Assembly (NCBI RefSeq): GCF_020382885.2 | Contig: NC_058508.1 | Span: 6,626,055 to 6,690,054, forward strand | Reading direction: 5' to 3' | Source of the DNA: Scatophagus argus | Taxonomy: Eukaryota; Chordata; Actinopteri; Scatophagidae | Length of the DNA stretch: 64,000 nucleotides | Shown here: positions 11,698-31,267 of the stretch, in pieces | Position numbering within the stretch: the first letter of the stretch is position 1 | How the letters are laid out: every line of letters starts with the position of its first letter | Program-made: the position numbers and the translations under genes | Notes under the pieces: model-generated | Told to the model about the DNA's origin: nothing | Databases searched by the model: none | Seen by the model: the letters and a program-made list of their open reading frames with translations, nothing else

Positions 11698-14600
11698 ACT
11701 TTGAGGAGTTGGGGGTTGATCACTTGATGGGCGCGGCAGTGGGATGACTCATATTTGGAGTTGCCTAGCTACGGCTGGGAGTTGTTTTCTTTAGAACCAG
11801 AGTGAGAGTACATTGTGCATGTCTGGATTTCATTGAGAGAGCAAGGCTTTGTGGGGGCGGCATAAACTCAGGGGTGGCACTGAGCAGGAAACAGGAGGAG
11901 CACAAATGTTCCCAGAGCGGAGAAGAAATCACGTGAGGAGAAACTGGAGTTAAATGTAGTAATGTCAGAGAGGGAAGAGGGAAAAAAAACAGAGCGAGGT
12001 CTACAAAAAGACTGCTCAGGGTGAGGGAGTGAATCAAGAATGAAAACCCCTGGCTAGTAACTATGGAAACGGGTCGGCTCCACTAAATATGAGGAATTTT
12101 TTTTTTTTTGAATGTAAATGGTGGCTGGGCCACCACAACTGACACACACAATATTCCCCCCACTGGAAGCTGTACTGCAGCCTTTGGAAAGTACAGTGGC
12201 TCACAACTACTGTACAACAGCCACCAGGTCTGGCTCAGAATAGACTGCTGCTGTCTGATTTGCATTCAGACCAGAGGCAGCGAACCACGAGTGTACATGC
12301 TAATACTTAGAGAGAAATTTTCTTCATAAACAATTTCTTATTGAGATTGGGCTTGAGAAGAATAATCATAGAGATTGTAATGTTTACTGTCGTCTTAGTT
12401 CTGTTTCACACTTTACATAACCCCTCTGACTTGCAGATCCACATTAAGCAAACAAACCAGTACAGTGATGCAGCCAACTAGAAGGCTTTGCTGACTGCAC
12501 GACTTAATTCACGTGGCTCTTCCTTGGGTGTTGTACTGTAAATAATACAGTGTGAGTTATAGCTAGCGGCGTGACTGATAAAGAGTTTGGGCCAAAAGAG
12601 AACTCTTTTAAGGCAGTATTGTGTTTTAATGGTGAAATTGGAGAAATTCATCGGTTATTTCAAGTGTGGCTAGAATCTACAGAGCATTTCAAAATTAAGA
12701 ACAAAGATCACAGTTTATATGGATAAAAGTGATTGCCCTTAAATAGATTGTGATATTATTTTTTGGCCATATTGGCCACCCCGAAGCATGTGTAAAAACA
12801 AAGAGTGGGCCAAGTATTGGACAGTGTGGAACACCATAATGAATATTTGCATCCTTACAAATATTGCAAAAACTGTGGGTCATTATAGTCTTAAATTGGA
12901 CCTGTTTTTTCTTACCCCTCACCATGTTGGCCGTACATCCCCCAGCTGAACACTTCAACTTCTTGAATGTGCAAATTTCAAGGATATGAAAATGCGTATT
13001 CCAGGAAATATTCCTTTATTTTCTTACTGATAGTTAGAAATAGAGTTTAGGAGGAGTTTGCCTTCAAGTAATCAGTTATTGTCTAAGAGAAGACCACAAA
13101 GTGGACATATACTGAGGGGGTTACTGGGAAATGAAACTGATGATCATCTGGAAGATAAGGACAGTGGGAAAGGAAGCTTTGGGTGGATAATATTTTTTTT
13201 TTCTCAGTGCCTGTGGCAATGTGTCACTCCCTTAGAGGATGATGAGTACACAGTCTAACAATATACACGTGTTTGTTTTTCACAAGAAACTGCGGTTATG
13301 TGTCACTACTTCTGGAAGTAGATGAGAGAATGAGAATGTGAATATACATATGAACATGTATGTAGGTGTGCGTGTTGGTACATGTGAGAATGTATGTGTC
13401 TCACTCCTCCACTGACATGCCTGCACTGTAGCTCATCATCACACTTGTAGTAGGGATGGGGGGCGATAGTCGACTTTTCCAATTAGTGAACAGCCTGGGG
13501 TGAGGTGAGAGTTTCCACACAAAAAGCCACCGACAGTGGCAGGGTGTTTGCCCTGCCCCATTCAAACGAACACACACATCCAAAGTGTTTGAAGTTATCC
13601 GTGCAAATCCTGTAAATACACACTTGTGTTGTTTTTATAATAGGAGTTTAGAAATCTCAGGGCAGGGTGTGACATTGTGTAAGACATAGAAGGAATGAGC
13701 AGACACAGTCAACCACAGACAGGCAACTTTACTATTGTGTAAAGCAGCAGTGACTTGGCTGTGGTCACACTCACTCCCCTGGTATGTAGGCACCACTCTG
13801 CTGCCTTTGTTTCACACAGTCCTGTTGAAATAGTCACTCACTGAGACTCCTCACAAACACCTTAATTAAAGGATTTTGACATTACTCAACTGAAAATAGC
13901 AATCTGTCCTCCTATAGTCAGTGTTTGTCTATCAACATCTAATTTATATTCTTGGCATTTAGATGATGCTCTTTGTCAGGATAATTTAACATGTGCCAAA
14001 GAGATGGATGTCTAACATCGCCAGCTTTCTAAACAAACAGCCATTAAGAATGTCAGACTCAGTGTCACTGTTTAAGACTGAAGATCTGACAAGTAACCTA
14101 TGATGGAGGAGTGCTTGCTGAAGAAAAGCAGATTGTCAGAGTGTAGCACAGTTAAGCTCGGCGTTTTTTCAGTCACTTTTGAAAAACAGATTCAGGTCTG
14201 CATTCAGCTCTTTAATGACCCCATAGTGTGCAGTAAACCCAGTGCTGGAACAGAACCACCCTGAGTCTGCCAACCCTGAGAAAGTATTTCAAGGAATCAA
14301 CATTAATACTTGTGTACACAGCACTTTGCAGAACAAACAATATCACAACTGTTCCAAGTGATCTTTCATGACTCTGGTTTTTCCAGTACTGATCAGCAGT
14401 GGCACTATGACAAAAGGCTGACTGTTGAACAAGCCACCTCATTGGTCTTCTTCAGAGGTTACACAGGCATGTGATTTGTCAATGTGCGTTTGGATCCAAA
14501 AAACGTGTTGCAGCTCAGCTCCTGCTCCGCCCCCTGATACATACAGCAGTAGACAGGGGCATAGTCAAATACTCACTAAGTAATGATGACTGACTGATGT

Positions 14601-15461
14601 ATGACTCATGGCATTTCCTCTTCTGGCAAAATACCAATAACTGAAAAAAGCCTGATTCTTGCATAACCCAAATGACAAAAAGTAGGCATGTGTACTGGTT
14701 TCACTCAGTAGCTATGATGAGTGGAACAGGCTGGAGGGAGTGCCGTATCACACTGCATGGTAAAATACAAACCTTGGTTTACTTCACAAGGTGGGGTTGA
14801 CACGCCCAGAACAGAATCAGGTTCGACCACATTCCCCGTTCCCACTCCTGTCTTATTCTCAGTCTGTCTCTGTCTCATGCTTTTCTATGTTCTGTCACAT
14901 CTTTAAATTGTGTCTCACAAACAGCTGGAATCATAGATTTATCTCTATGTCGCTGTATTACAAAAACAAAACAAAACTAAAGTCAAACTGGTCCTGATGT
15001 GAGAGCAAACGCCTCATCCTTGCATGCGAGGGAGTCTGTCAGGTTGGGTGGAGCTGTTTGTGTTGGTGATGGATTTTTGGTATGATGTGGCAGATGTAGC
15101 ATACACTTTGAGCACTATATCCCAAACCTGCACTGCAGAATTTCAAAGGACCGACTGACTCTGTGTAAAACAAACATACAATCATTTGCAGATGAACTCA
15201 TGTGTTTGACAAAGTGGTGAACCTCACCCCATTCTTGCCTGTGAGCGACTGAGCCTACCCAGTGATGTTACTATCAGCTGTTACCAATGAACCTGTTTAT
15301 CAGTGAAATGTTCCAAACAAGTGTTGTTGTTGTTTTTTAGCAATACATAACTTTCTAATTGTTTTTTTGTTTTACATCAAAAAGAAGCAACAGGAAAGGT
15401 GTCTGAAATTCAGACTGTTCGACATGAATAGATAGACATTCAGCTTTTGTAAGTGGTAGAA

Positions 15462-15479
15462 GGGGGGGGGGGGGGGGGG
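15462..15479 (+). repeat. Poly-G homopolymer, 18 bases
   Basis: An uninterrupted run of 18 G. It could form G-quadruplexes or mark an assembly uncertainty. Confidence 0.9.
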
Positions 15480-15755
15480 CGTTGGCTATTTACTGTGGCT
15501 TCCACAGAGTTTGATTGTGCTGTCATGGAAATCAGTGATGTGCATGAGGTGCAGAAACCTGAGGTGTTGCCATGGCAGAGGCATCATTTAGTTTAACATT
15601 TCAGCGCTGGCTATGTTTAGCATTCCAGCTTTGTGAGTCCCTCTGCTTAATACGAAAAAGGTTATTTTCCATGACAACCACATTAAAGCACAAGATTCTT
15701 CTTAGCTTTCAACAAACGAGAAGTGTCTTGGTTTCATTCAGAGATGACATGCAGC

Positions 15756-15764
<9 letters not shown>

Positions 15765-15801
<37 letters not shown>
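15765..15801 (+). repeat. (GT)n microsatellite
   Basis: About 18 GT units, uninterrupted. Confidence 0.92.
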
Positions 15802-15803
<2 letters not shown>

Positions 15804-17199
15804 TAACCTCATGACCCCACCAGAATGTAGCCACACAAGCAGTCTTGCCATAACTTAAGCAGGCCCTGCTGCTTCTCAAGGCCACCGTATTAAGTAAATT
15901 ATTTCCAAAGCCTGTTATTATCCTGCTGGCTCATACCTGAGACTGAGGCAGCCTGACATGACACTGACCAGGTACTCTGCTAAACCTCTGACTCACACCT
16001 CTGTTGGTGTCTCAGCACATTTCTATACTCATATGAGGCAAACAAGTGACCTAAGTCTCCCAGTCTGAAGCCTGAGCATTTAAGTCTGTTTCTATTTACA
16101 TGTGTGTCTGATTTTTATGTCTGACTTTTATGATTGAACTCAAGCACTCTCTGAATTTCTGTGTTTATTTTTATTTTATTCAAAAGTCTGCTTAGTCTGT
16201 GTTCAATAATAAAACATATTACAAGTATGGCAGAAACAAACACTCAAGTTACAATAGTTTTACTTTCAAGAAAAGCAGGTGCGAATGGGACTGTAAATGC
16301 TTGGTTATAATCTTTTAAAAATTTCAAGTGAAATGAGAGCTTGTAGTTGTTGCAGCTCATTCCACTTGTGAGGAGCATAGTGAAGCTCAGCTTGAACATT
16401 CAGTACAGCTAATGTTAAAATATTTTCCAACTAGCAAAAAAGAAAAGCATGATTTGTCTTGAGGCAAAAATATGATGTTGGTTTTCAGTTTGCATGTTAG
16501 GTGTTCCACTTGGGTCTAAAAGCTGAGTCTAGTGTCCAGCCAGATTCCAAAATATTCATAACACTCAGCAAGTCCAGTTAGAGAATCCTGAAAAGTATGA
16601 ATAAGGACAGGTTTTGCTTTTGGCGGATTTAAAAACAAGTGACCTAAAATGCAGCCGAACAGATTTTCCCTTAATGCTCTGCTTCCTCTCTTTATGGATA
16701 CTTTTTGGGAGGTTTACTTCCTTAACTTCCTTCCTATTTCCCATTAAACTGAACGCTGTCAAAACCTTGTAACTTGTAAGGCAAAACAAAACAAGAGACA
16801 AACCGTTTCTAACAGTTAAACAAAGTAATTTATTAATCAATTGGAGAGGGATTAAATACATAACAAAAGGGTTAGTGGAATCAGCATTGTAGAGAGAGCA
16901 TGTGAGTACTGCGACGTGCATGCAAACAAACAAAAGTGAAGAACTGAAGAGGAACTAAAGGTGCACCAAAGCCAAACAGGTGCCTTCAGGGAAGAGCAGA
17001 CAGAGACTGTTCATCACAGTCTGGGGTTTACAGGCTGGGAACACTGGGACCAGGCCATTTCAGTTGGTGCTGATGATCCCCTGCCCTGCCCTACAGGTAT
17101 ATGAAAAACAGGTAGACAATAGGCAGACAGGCAGGGAAGGTTGTCACATCTAGGAAACCTGTCAACTTCTCTACAAACTCGTCTTATTCACACATTCAA

Positions 17200-17560
17200 A
17201 TTCATTCAAACTTAACACCAGCATTCACTCGGAGGCTCGTTTACCAGCTGACATTTCAGCTCGCACAAACTTTTCGGCGCTTCCACGTCCTTCATTTACA
17301 CAGCAGGTGACAATTTCAATTCATTCATTTCTTGTTCTCTAACTGTCACTTCATGCACATCACTTAGTGCTGACATTTATGCTGGCACTTTGACTTCTTT
17401 CCACACTTCAATTTTAACTTTCCCTAATTTCATTTCGACTGCCGTCTGCGCTTCAACTGTAACAGTGCGTATTTCAGCTATTTCAAATGTTTCTGTTTCT
17501 ACAGTTAGTTTCCAGCAGTGAGCACACACACATTTTCTACTTCTAATTCGGCTTTGACTA
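17200..17560. repeat. Degenerate pyrimidine-rich short-unit array
   Basis: Loose reiteration of units such as ATTTCAATTC, CTTCAATTTTAACTTT, TTTCAGCTATTTCA and CTTCAACTGTAAC. Units vary in length and spacing, so this is an old, eroded tandem array or simple-sequence region rather than a recent satellite. Confidence 0.4.
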
Positions 17561-19291
17561 GTTTTTCAGGTATAACTAGTGACTACTGTTGATTTTTCAT
17601 GTTATTTATGTTCTCTGCTAAACAGTTGTCCCTGCCCAAAACCTTAACAACAGCTTTAAAACCAAACCGCCTCATAAGACTATAAAATCTAATTAACAGC
17701 TGCTTTTGTGTGCTTTTGCTCCGATGTGTTGTGAAAGAGTTTTAAAAATGTGTTCAGCATGCAGAGATGTTCATATGTGACCCTGATGTGAGACACCGCT
17801 CTTTGGCCTAGTTCTCCGAGGGCAACAGCATTCAGTGGGCCTCACGCTGTAAGGGGAACTTGTTGAATTATTAGATATGCTTAGCAATGAGGCCATACAT
17901 TTGCACTGATCCCCAGTGAGGACAGTGATTTGTCACAGGAATTTAACCGTGACTCAAAGAGCTTTAAGACGAATAAGCAAATGTTTTATGTGTTATTTTG
18001 AGATGTGATATTAGTCGATAAAGTCTTCACCATTGTTCTAATCTAATGGACGGTACGGGCTCAAGCAGCGCATGACTTTGAGCCACTAGCTTTATTAGGA
18101 TCACATCAATCACCACAAGCTATGAAACAATCACGGTGAAGAACATTTAATGAACCTGCGACAATGTGAAATGTCTCCATTTACCTCCTGTCTAAATTCA
18201 TCTCTTCTATGCCTCTCTGCATCTTTCTCCCCTCTGTTTTCATTCCCTCCATTTGTCTCCCTCCTTCTCTCTCACTCAAGTTATAACTTGCACTCGTTTG
18301 CCCCCACTTCTTTCTCCCTCGCAACCAACAACATTCCTTCATCCTGAAACTCCTTCCTCTGTAACAAAAGCGGGAAAAGACGAAGGGTGGTTATCAGGAA
18401 GAAACACTACACAAGTCAGTTGTGCCTGTGTGTTTATTCGCCTGGGTTCGACTGTTTGTTTATATATACAACAGCAACAGTGTGACTGTGATTAGGCCTG
18501 GCTGCTGTCTGTTGCCATGGTAGCATGCGTAGAATCACTGTCAATAATGTCCAATGTTGTGGGAGTTCCCCATCCGAACATCAGTGAGTCATCAGGTGCC
18601 CTCCCGGAGAAAATCACCAACATCATCTGAGTGACCAAGACATGAGACACCCAAACACAAAAGGAAAATCTATCACTAGTCCACAAAAGTTGTTGAAATA
18701 GCGGTCGGTTTGAGCTTTTGCATGTGTGTAAAGCAGACAGACAGAAACAAATGGTGGGACAGGGAGCAAAAAGTAGAGTGGGAGGGCGTAAAAGACAGAT
18801 TATGTGATCAAGCAAGCGTAAGGCTTGTCTGGGGTGTGGACTTGAGAAGAGGGCAGGGTAAAAGTGGGCGGATGGGTAGTTCCTAGTGTTTGTGCATTTA
18901 GACTGCGAGTCTGAAATTAGTATCATTGAGAGCAGGAGGAATTTGACTTGAAGAGACACACAGTCATCAAACAGTAAGTCAGAGTTTGTTCCTGTGCTTT
19001 ATTCAATCCCTGTGCTCTATAGCTGCTGCACAAAGAAAACTGCTTGTTGAATAGAAGTTGCTCTTTTGCTTCAGTGTTCTCTATTTTTATCCAAGAACAG
19101 CAAATGATGATAAAGAACAGAGTAAAGGCAGGTGTGTATTCCTCCCATATGTCTGTTCACCTTCGCAGACAACTTTGCTATTGAATAACAGTCCTTCATT
19201 TGTGGCCAGGTGAGTCTGCTTTCCAGGTGTGTTCAGTGGTCTTGCATCAGTTGTTGTAGAGTAGTGACTAGTTTGATGTGTCTTTTTTTTT

Positions 19292-19332
19292 TTAAAAGCA
19301 AACAAAAAAAGCACTTTTTTGTTTGCTTTTAA
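19292..19332. repeat. Perfect 18-bp inverted repeat with 5-nt loop
   Basis: The left arm TTAAAAGCAAACAAAAAA (19292-19309) and the right arm (19315-19332) are exact reverse complements around AGCAC. It can form a cruciform or an RNA hairpin. No flanking target-site duplication was obvious. Confidence 0.85.
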
Positions 19333-19804
19333 CAAGGTCAAACCTAACCTCAGCAGTATGAATTCCATTTTGCGTAATGGAAAATATGCCACATCCAGAC
19401 CAGATCTAAAAAGTCCCAGCAGCAGCTGTTCATGCGTCTTGTTTTCAGGCAAAATTTTGGAAGACCTTTGATCAAAGCATTCCACCAGCGTGTTTTAAAT
19501 TAGAGCATCTAACTGCTGAGCATTTAACTTCACTTTTATTTCCTGCCCAGAAGTTGTTAATTAAAGTTTGCTCATCTGGCAGAGGAAGACTCGAGGTCGA
19601 AGCACTTCAGGCAGAAATTGTACAAATACTCTAAAGCTTAACCTTTAACTTCAGTGTTGCTCTTTGAAGGAGATGAAAAGTGGGAAATATTGGTGAAGAT
19701 GCGTCAGGCATGACCACATGTATATCAGTGTGCCCCTGGTGCCTGGTGCCCCGGTGCTCCATGTCTGTATATGTGTGTTTTTGAATGTGAGAGAGACAAG
19801 GAGC

Positions 19805-19835
<31 letters not shown>

Positions 19836-19848
19836 GTGTGTGTGTGTG
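19805..19848 (+). repeat. (GT)n microsatellite with one CG interruption
   Basis: About 21 dinucleotide units with a single C at 19831. Alternating purine-pyrimidine throughout. Confidence 0.9.
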
Positions 19849-20543
19849 GACCCAGCCCTAGACCACTCCCTTTACAGTGGAGAGAACAGCACATTCCAGA
19901 TGTGCCTCTTCCTCTGTTCACACCCAGTGAGTGCAGCCTCCGTAGTGGATACAACCACAGAAAGCTTGCATGCCTGAAAGAATATACCACATAACAGAGA
20001 TCAGATCAGTGATACCTCAGGGCAGAGCCACCTGCAGATGCTTACAGCAGTGGGGCCTAAGCGACAGAGGAAAGAGAGTGTTTTGAAGTATGTTTTGTGA
20101 GCTACAGTGTGTGATAACGTTTCGTAATTCAAATCAAGTGAAGGTGGGTGGGAGTGTGTGCGTGTGTGTGCGCGCTCAGGGGGTGGGGTGGTGAGGGGCT
20201 GATGGTGGCAGGTATTCTCTGCAGTTATTTTAAGGAGTGGCGGGTTTTCTTGGAAGACAAGCCCGAACTCATCTGCCTTCCATGAACTTCCCTCTTTCAC
20301 ACACTCTGCCTTTACCGGGCATATCCGTTTGCCTGGGATCAGCCCATTTTGTTCACTGATCTCTGTCAGCACAAATATAACACCTCTCTATTCCTTGATA
20401 GGGACATTATCTTGCTGTCTATTTGCAGGCTTTTCACTGGGAGCGTGTTGGCTGTAACTCAAAGTAATTAGAAGTTGTGAAGCCACGCCCTGAGTGGGTG
20501 CCAGGTTTTGGCCTTGCAGCTCTGTATGAATGTGTTCATGAAG

Positions 20544-20544
<1 letters not shown>

Positions 20545-20573
<29 letters not shown>
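20545..20573 (+). repeat. (GT)n microsatellite
   Basis: About 14 units, roughly 280 bp before the first emp1 coding exon. Confidence 0.9.
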
Positions 20574-20575
<2 letters not shown>

Positions 20576-20677
20576 ACTTGGAGCTGTCATTTTGAAAGGC
20601 TGCCTTTCTGAAAGCAGTCAGGAAGTGTGGAGTCTTTTGTTATAAACCATTCTTTGAGCTCGTATAAGCTGCCTGTG

Positions 20678-20678
<1 letters not shown>

Positions 20679-20724
<46 letters not shown>
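20679..20724 (+). repeat. (GT)n microsatellite
   Basis: About 23 uninterrupted units, the longest in the window, 130 bp before the emp1 start codon. Confidence 0.92.
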
Positions 20725-20725
<1 letters not shown>

Positions 20726-20854
20726 ACATCTTTGCACGCCTTTCTTTTATTAGGTTGAGTTAGCCCTCCAGTTACATTCATCCTGTATAATAAAGGGTGG
20801 AAAGTGGTCTAACGAGTTTCCTCCTTGTGCCTCTATCTCTCCAGCACAGTCATC

Positions 20855-22974
20855 ATGCTGATTCTCCTCGCTGCCATCTTTGCCCTTCACATCATAGGCA
20901 TCATTCTCCTCCTGGTGGCCACCATTGACAATGTAAGTAATTAAATTCTGCTGTTTCTTAATTGCTGGAGTTTTATTTCCATATACCTGCTCCATGGAGC
21001 ACCACCACCTCCCTATACAGACTCCTTACAGCCTCCAGCCTCCAGCGTAAATTACTTAGCATAATCCCTATTTTCTCTCTAGTGTGCATGTTAAAATGCT
21101 GAAAAAGTTCTGTGTTATCCCGTCACTTGCTGACAGACAGCAAACAGTCACGCCTGATGAGTGTCTGCACTTTCATCACTCAGGGCCTTCATTCCTTCTC
21201 TGTCCGCTGTTCCTCTCAGGGCCACATTTTTGACATTTCTGGGTGACAGACGGACCAGCCATGGTGTCGTCACCCGGTGCATTTCTGTGTCTGTGTGCAT
21301 ACTAACTGCAAGCAAGGTGTTAGTCAGGTTGCGCACATACACATGGAAATGTCTGAGATTCTTGTGAGACTTGTGGAATGCCGCAGTGACAGGTGGAAGT
21401 GCAATCCTGCCTCTGATTTTTGCCCCTTTACCTGCAGCTGCCCAAAATATGTGTCAGATCACAGAGTGAACACACAAACTATTTCCTCATATTCCTGTCT
21501 TGAAGTCTCCCTGCCTTAGTTCTGTTTCTTTCATTTTCCTTTGGCATGCAGAAAGAATGTTCACATTTGCAGCAAAGCAGTAACATAATTTGAAATGTAA
21601 CAATTTGCCACCTTTTCAGGCCTGGTGGATGACGGAAACCATTTCCACTGATGTGTGGGCTCGTTGGATATACGAGAATGGAGTCTGGAACTACACTGAT
21701 CTTCCCACAGGCTCACACTACCCACAGGGTAAGCCGCACACACACACACACAAAAATTTTCCTACAATTTTCTGCCACACATTAAGATTTAGCATTTCTT
21801 GCACTGCCTTTATTCGATGGCTGAGACTTAAAGCTCCTGGAAACCTGGCTCTGTTTCTGATCAGATTTGATTCACATGAACTCAGCAACACACCTACTGT
21901 CATCGGATTTTGATTTAAATGTATCTAAATCCTGATTGGTGCACACAAGCAGATTACATCACCTTTTTTTTTATTTCTAGCAAAGCCCCACCCCCCTCAA
22001 ACCAAGTAAGCTAAAGAAACTCCCATGGAATCACCAGAACTGTTCCACCTTGAGCAGAAAATGGTGTATTCGTGTGGCATCCCTGTGCTAATAATACAAA
22101 TCTGACTGAGAAAATAGGTTTTCAGGGCCTTTCAAGTCTATGAAAAAGAAGTGTTATACAAATGTAGCTGCAACCTTATATAGAGCCATTTCTTTTGACA
22201 TTTGATACAAGTGACTTTTTCCACATTGCCAGTTAAGATCAGTGTGAGTTCAAAGACCAAAGACATGCAATTGTGTAGAATAACTTTAAGTAAAGCCACA
22301 TCTCCTCAGCCTTATGTACAGTGATGTTTGGGATAGTTTTGGTTATACAGTAATTAAAACTTTGGATCTTCAAACTGTGCAGAATATGTTTGTGTTTACA
22401 TGGCAGCATAATTAGCATGTTTTAAAATCCTAAAACACTCATTTGAACCAGATTTGTCCCACCCACACAGTGCGACTGCCACTTTACTGTGTCTTGGGTG
22501 TGTCAGTCTCATTACTGTCATCTTCATTGTGTTTCCCTCTCTCTGGCTCCCCCTGCAGATTACCTCCAGGCAGTGCAGGCCAGCTCAGTGCTAGCTTGTA
22601 TATTCTCCATCCTTGGCATCTTTGTGTTTGTGGCTCAGCTCTTCACCCTCAGCAAAGGACAGAGGTTCACCATCTCTGGCATCTTCCAGCTCCTGGCCTG
22701 TGAGTATAAAATCCTCCTGCCTTGTTTGATTTCTTCCTCTCTCTTTCTCTGCATTGTCCTTTTCCTGCCTTGACTGTCCTCCCTCACCGATGTCCACGTG
22801 TCCCTCATTCCAGGCCTGTGCATCATGATCGCAGCATCCATCTACACAGATCGCTTCCATCGTGAAGAGAAGTTCGGTTGGTACGGGCACTGCTACATCC
22901 TGGCGTGGATCTCCTTCGCTCTCACGTTCATCTCCTCCATCACTTACTTTGTGCTACGCAAGAAGACTGCATGA
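20855..22974 (+). CDS. emp1: Epithelial membrane protein (EMP/PMP22 family), four coding exons, 162 aa
   Basis: Coding exons 20855-20932, 21620-21728, 22559-22699 and 22814-22974; every junction is GT-AG and phases agree. The ATG follows the acceptor CTCTCCAG by 13 nt, so a non-coding 5' exon must lie upstream. The 162-aa product fits the family (157-167 aa). It has four membrane helices, near residues 1-22, 66-88, 96-116 and 135-157. Family landmarks are [53 protein letters not shown] and the C-terminal LRKK. The extracellular loop carries one sequon (NYT) but lacks the usual cysteine pair. These proteins act at the plasma membrane in adhesion, growth control and tight-junction-like contacts. 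The sequence resembles EMP2 in places, but adjacency to gsg1 matches human EMP1 (12p13), so emp1 is preferred; the paralogue call is less certain than the family. Confidence 0.9.
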
Positions 22975-24085
22975 GAAGGACACTAAAGCGAGCTCCAACC
23001 AGCCCAAAACCTTCGACTGGATCTACTTTATCAGCTGTAATCTGGTTTTTGTCACAGATAGGTTTTGGACATCACATTTGAACTGTTTGCGTATATGCGG
23101 CCATAGATTTAACAGATCTGTTGATCCTCTCAAATACATACTAGTGCTTAATTGACTCTGCTGTTACAGATGTTAGAGACTCACACTTTGTGGGTATTTC
23201 TACAGTAAAAGGCAAACTTAATCAATCACAGTTGTATTTGAGTGTATTTTCAACTGGATTTCTTGAGGGCATCTAAGAATTAAGAATATTTTGTTATTAA
23301 TTGAACAAAATTTGCCTTAATGCATATCAGATGCTATGTTAAATTAAGATCTATCAATATTTCTGGCTTGTAACGAAAGCAGATTGAAGTGTCAACTTTT
23401 TTTTGTACATTTAGATATGGATATGAGTGTTGGATAAAAAGGGGTGAGTTTATTATTTTAGTTTAGTGGTTTTATTGTTATTTTTGTGTCATATATTTGC
23501 TCTAGTCTTGTTTTCTAATGTGCCACTAATTAAACAGAATGTAACCACAACAAAAAGGCACTGATGTTCAAAGTACCTGGCAGAGCTGTGCTGTTTTGAA
23601 GTCTTACAAAAAATCCATTAATACGTCACCTGTTATAAAATCAATGATATAATGTGGAGTTTTTTTCCCCACCATGTTATTGAATTGACAGTCCATACAA
23701 AGCATTTTGAAAATAAGTCAGAGTAACGAACTTCAAAGTGGACAGACTTAAAATTTCACTCATCTAATACGTATGATTTTTTTTCTTTTGTTTTTTTACT
23801 ATTTCAAATAAATCAGCTCAGTCAAATATAATGTAAATCCAACCGTGTCAGTGAAGCACATCAAACCATCACAACTTTTCATGTACTTTCACTCTTTGTC
23901 AAATCAACTGTTTCCTCCCAGTGTGACAGAAAGGGAGCAGCCTAGGGATATATAACGTGTAAATATGGTTTCCTTCCCATAATGCTCGATGTCTAATGCT
24001 GTTTTTATTTTTGCTGCTGTTATTTCTCATTATAGATGACAATGACCATAATTTTTACAATATTAAAACTTGATTTTCAACCAGT
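22975..24085 (+). other. emp1: emp1 3' UTR
   Basis: AT-rich non-coding sequence follows the TGA at 22972-22974. Candidate poly(A) signals are AATAAA at 23807-23812 and ATTAAA at 24062-24067. The second would place the end of emp1 within about 200 bp of the end of gsg1 coming from the other side. Confidence 0.55.
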
Positions 24086-24249
24086 TAGCAGTTATTTTTT
24101 ATTTCATCGCCATTTGTCGTGATTAGTTGTAAAATATTAGTTTATGTCATTATTACTTTAATTATGTTTTAGTTTCTAGTTTGTTAAAATGACTTTTTTA
24201 TCATTCAAGGCTTGCAGACAAAACACTGAAATATTTCATGCATTCCAAA

Positions 24250-24255
24250 TTTATT
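24250..24255 (-). promoter_or_regulatory. gsg1: Candidate gsg1 poly(A) signal
   Basis: AATAAA on the minus strand, about 270 nt after the gsg1 stop at 24522. It is the first hexamer downstream of the coding region. Confidence 0.5.
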
Positions 24256-24521
24256 TTAAGATGTCTACAGTGTAAATAATGAAATTGCAAATGCTTTCTT
24301 GTAAATAATACAGTATATGAAGCATGATGTTCAGTTTACAAAACAGTGGTTGTTACTGTGATTATTTTCATAGCTGATTACTTAGATTCACTGTATCACT
24401 AGACTGCTGCTTATGACAATTCAGAGCACATGACAAGACCATGACAGACATCAAACTGCATTGCCAGGATCAGCACAGGTCTCCCAGTCTGATCATAACG
24501 GGTGGGAATACATATTGGAGT

Positions 24522-30604
<6,083 letters not shown>

Positions 30605-31060
30605 GCAGGGATAAATTAGGACTTGGGCTGGTGGAGGAATAGTACGGGATAGAGACAAACATATCGGACATTAAGAGGTGGTCAAATATGATAAATATCA
30701 AGGGAATGAGTATCTCACTGTTAATCTGCTAGACTTCTGGTGCACCTCCACTCTTGCACGTCACTAAAAATATCACCAGCCTGTTATTAGTTTCCAAGGA
30801 GAAGCAATTCTGGCCAAGATGATTAGTGAGGCATTTGAAAGGGAAGGTGCGGGGGAGCCATTGGTTTTACATGACTAATCACATTTTAAGAATGAAAATA
30901 AAGTGATAGAAAATCAGCACAGTATTGGCAATTTGTGGGAAGACAGGCGGGTAAATCAAAGTGGGGAAAAAAAAAAGAGAAAAATTGCTGTCACAGTGGA
31001 ACCTGACAAGGGGACAGATGATCAAACCAATACCAACCACAAGCACTTAATGAGACTGAA

Positions 31061-31090
31061 TAAAATAAAATAAAATAAAATAAAATAAAA
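31061..31090 (+). repeat. (TAAAA)6 pentanucleotide repeat
   Basis: Six exact TAAAA units. Confidence 0.95.
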
Positions 31091-31267
31091 AATAAAGGAG
31101 ATTAGACCTGTCCTTTGTTTTGTGGTCGGTAAGTAAATATTAATTTTGATAGCTGCATTTTTGAAGTGGTACTTCTTAGCCAATCTTTCAGCACTTGCTA
31201 CAACTGAGCACTTGACATTAAGCAGTGAATTAAATTCAATCGAAGTGGGAGGAAAAAAAAGCACTCA

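Larger units (their letters stand above)
10760..20840. other. Long non-coding stretch upstream of emp1 (5' region or intron)
   Basis: No coding exon could be supported. It holds GT microsatellites, a poly-G run, a perfect hairpin and pyrimidine-rich sequence. Part of it is probably the emp1 5' UTR and first intron, because the emp1 start codon sits only 13 nt inside an acceptor-bordered exon. A weak first-exon candidate is the purine-rich stretch 11.8-12.02 kb. It follows an AP-1-like TGACTCA near 11745 and ends at a GTGAGG donor near 12020. This is not proven. Confidence 0.35.

Noticed and set aside
18150..18495. Plus-strand open frames rich in Ser and Phe upstream of emp1
   Set aside because: Pyrimidine-rich simple sequence; no splice context or family resemblance.
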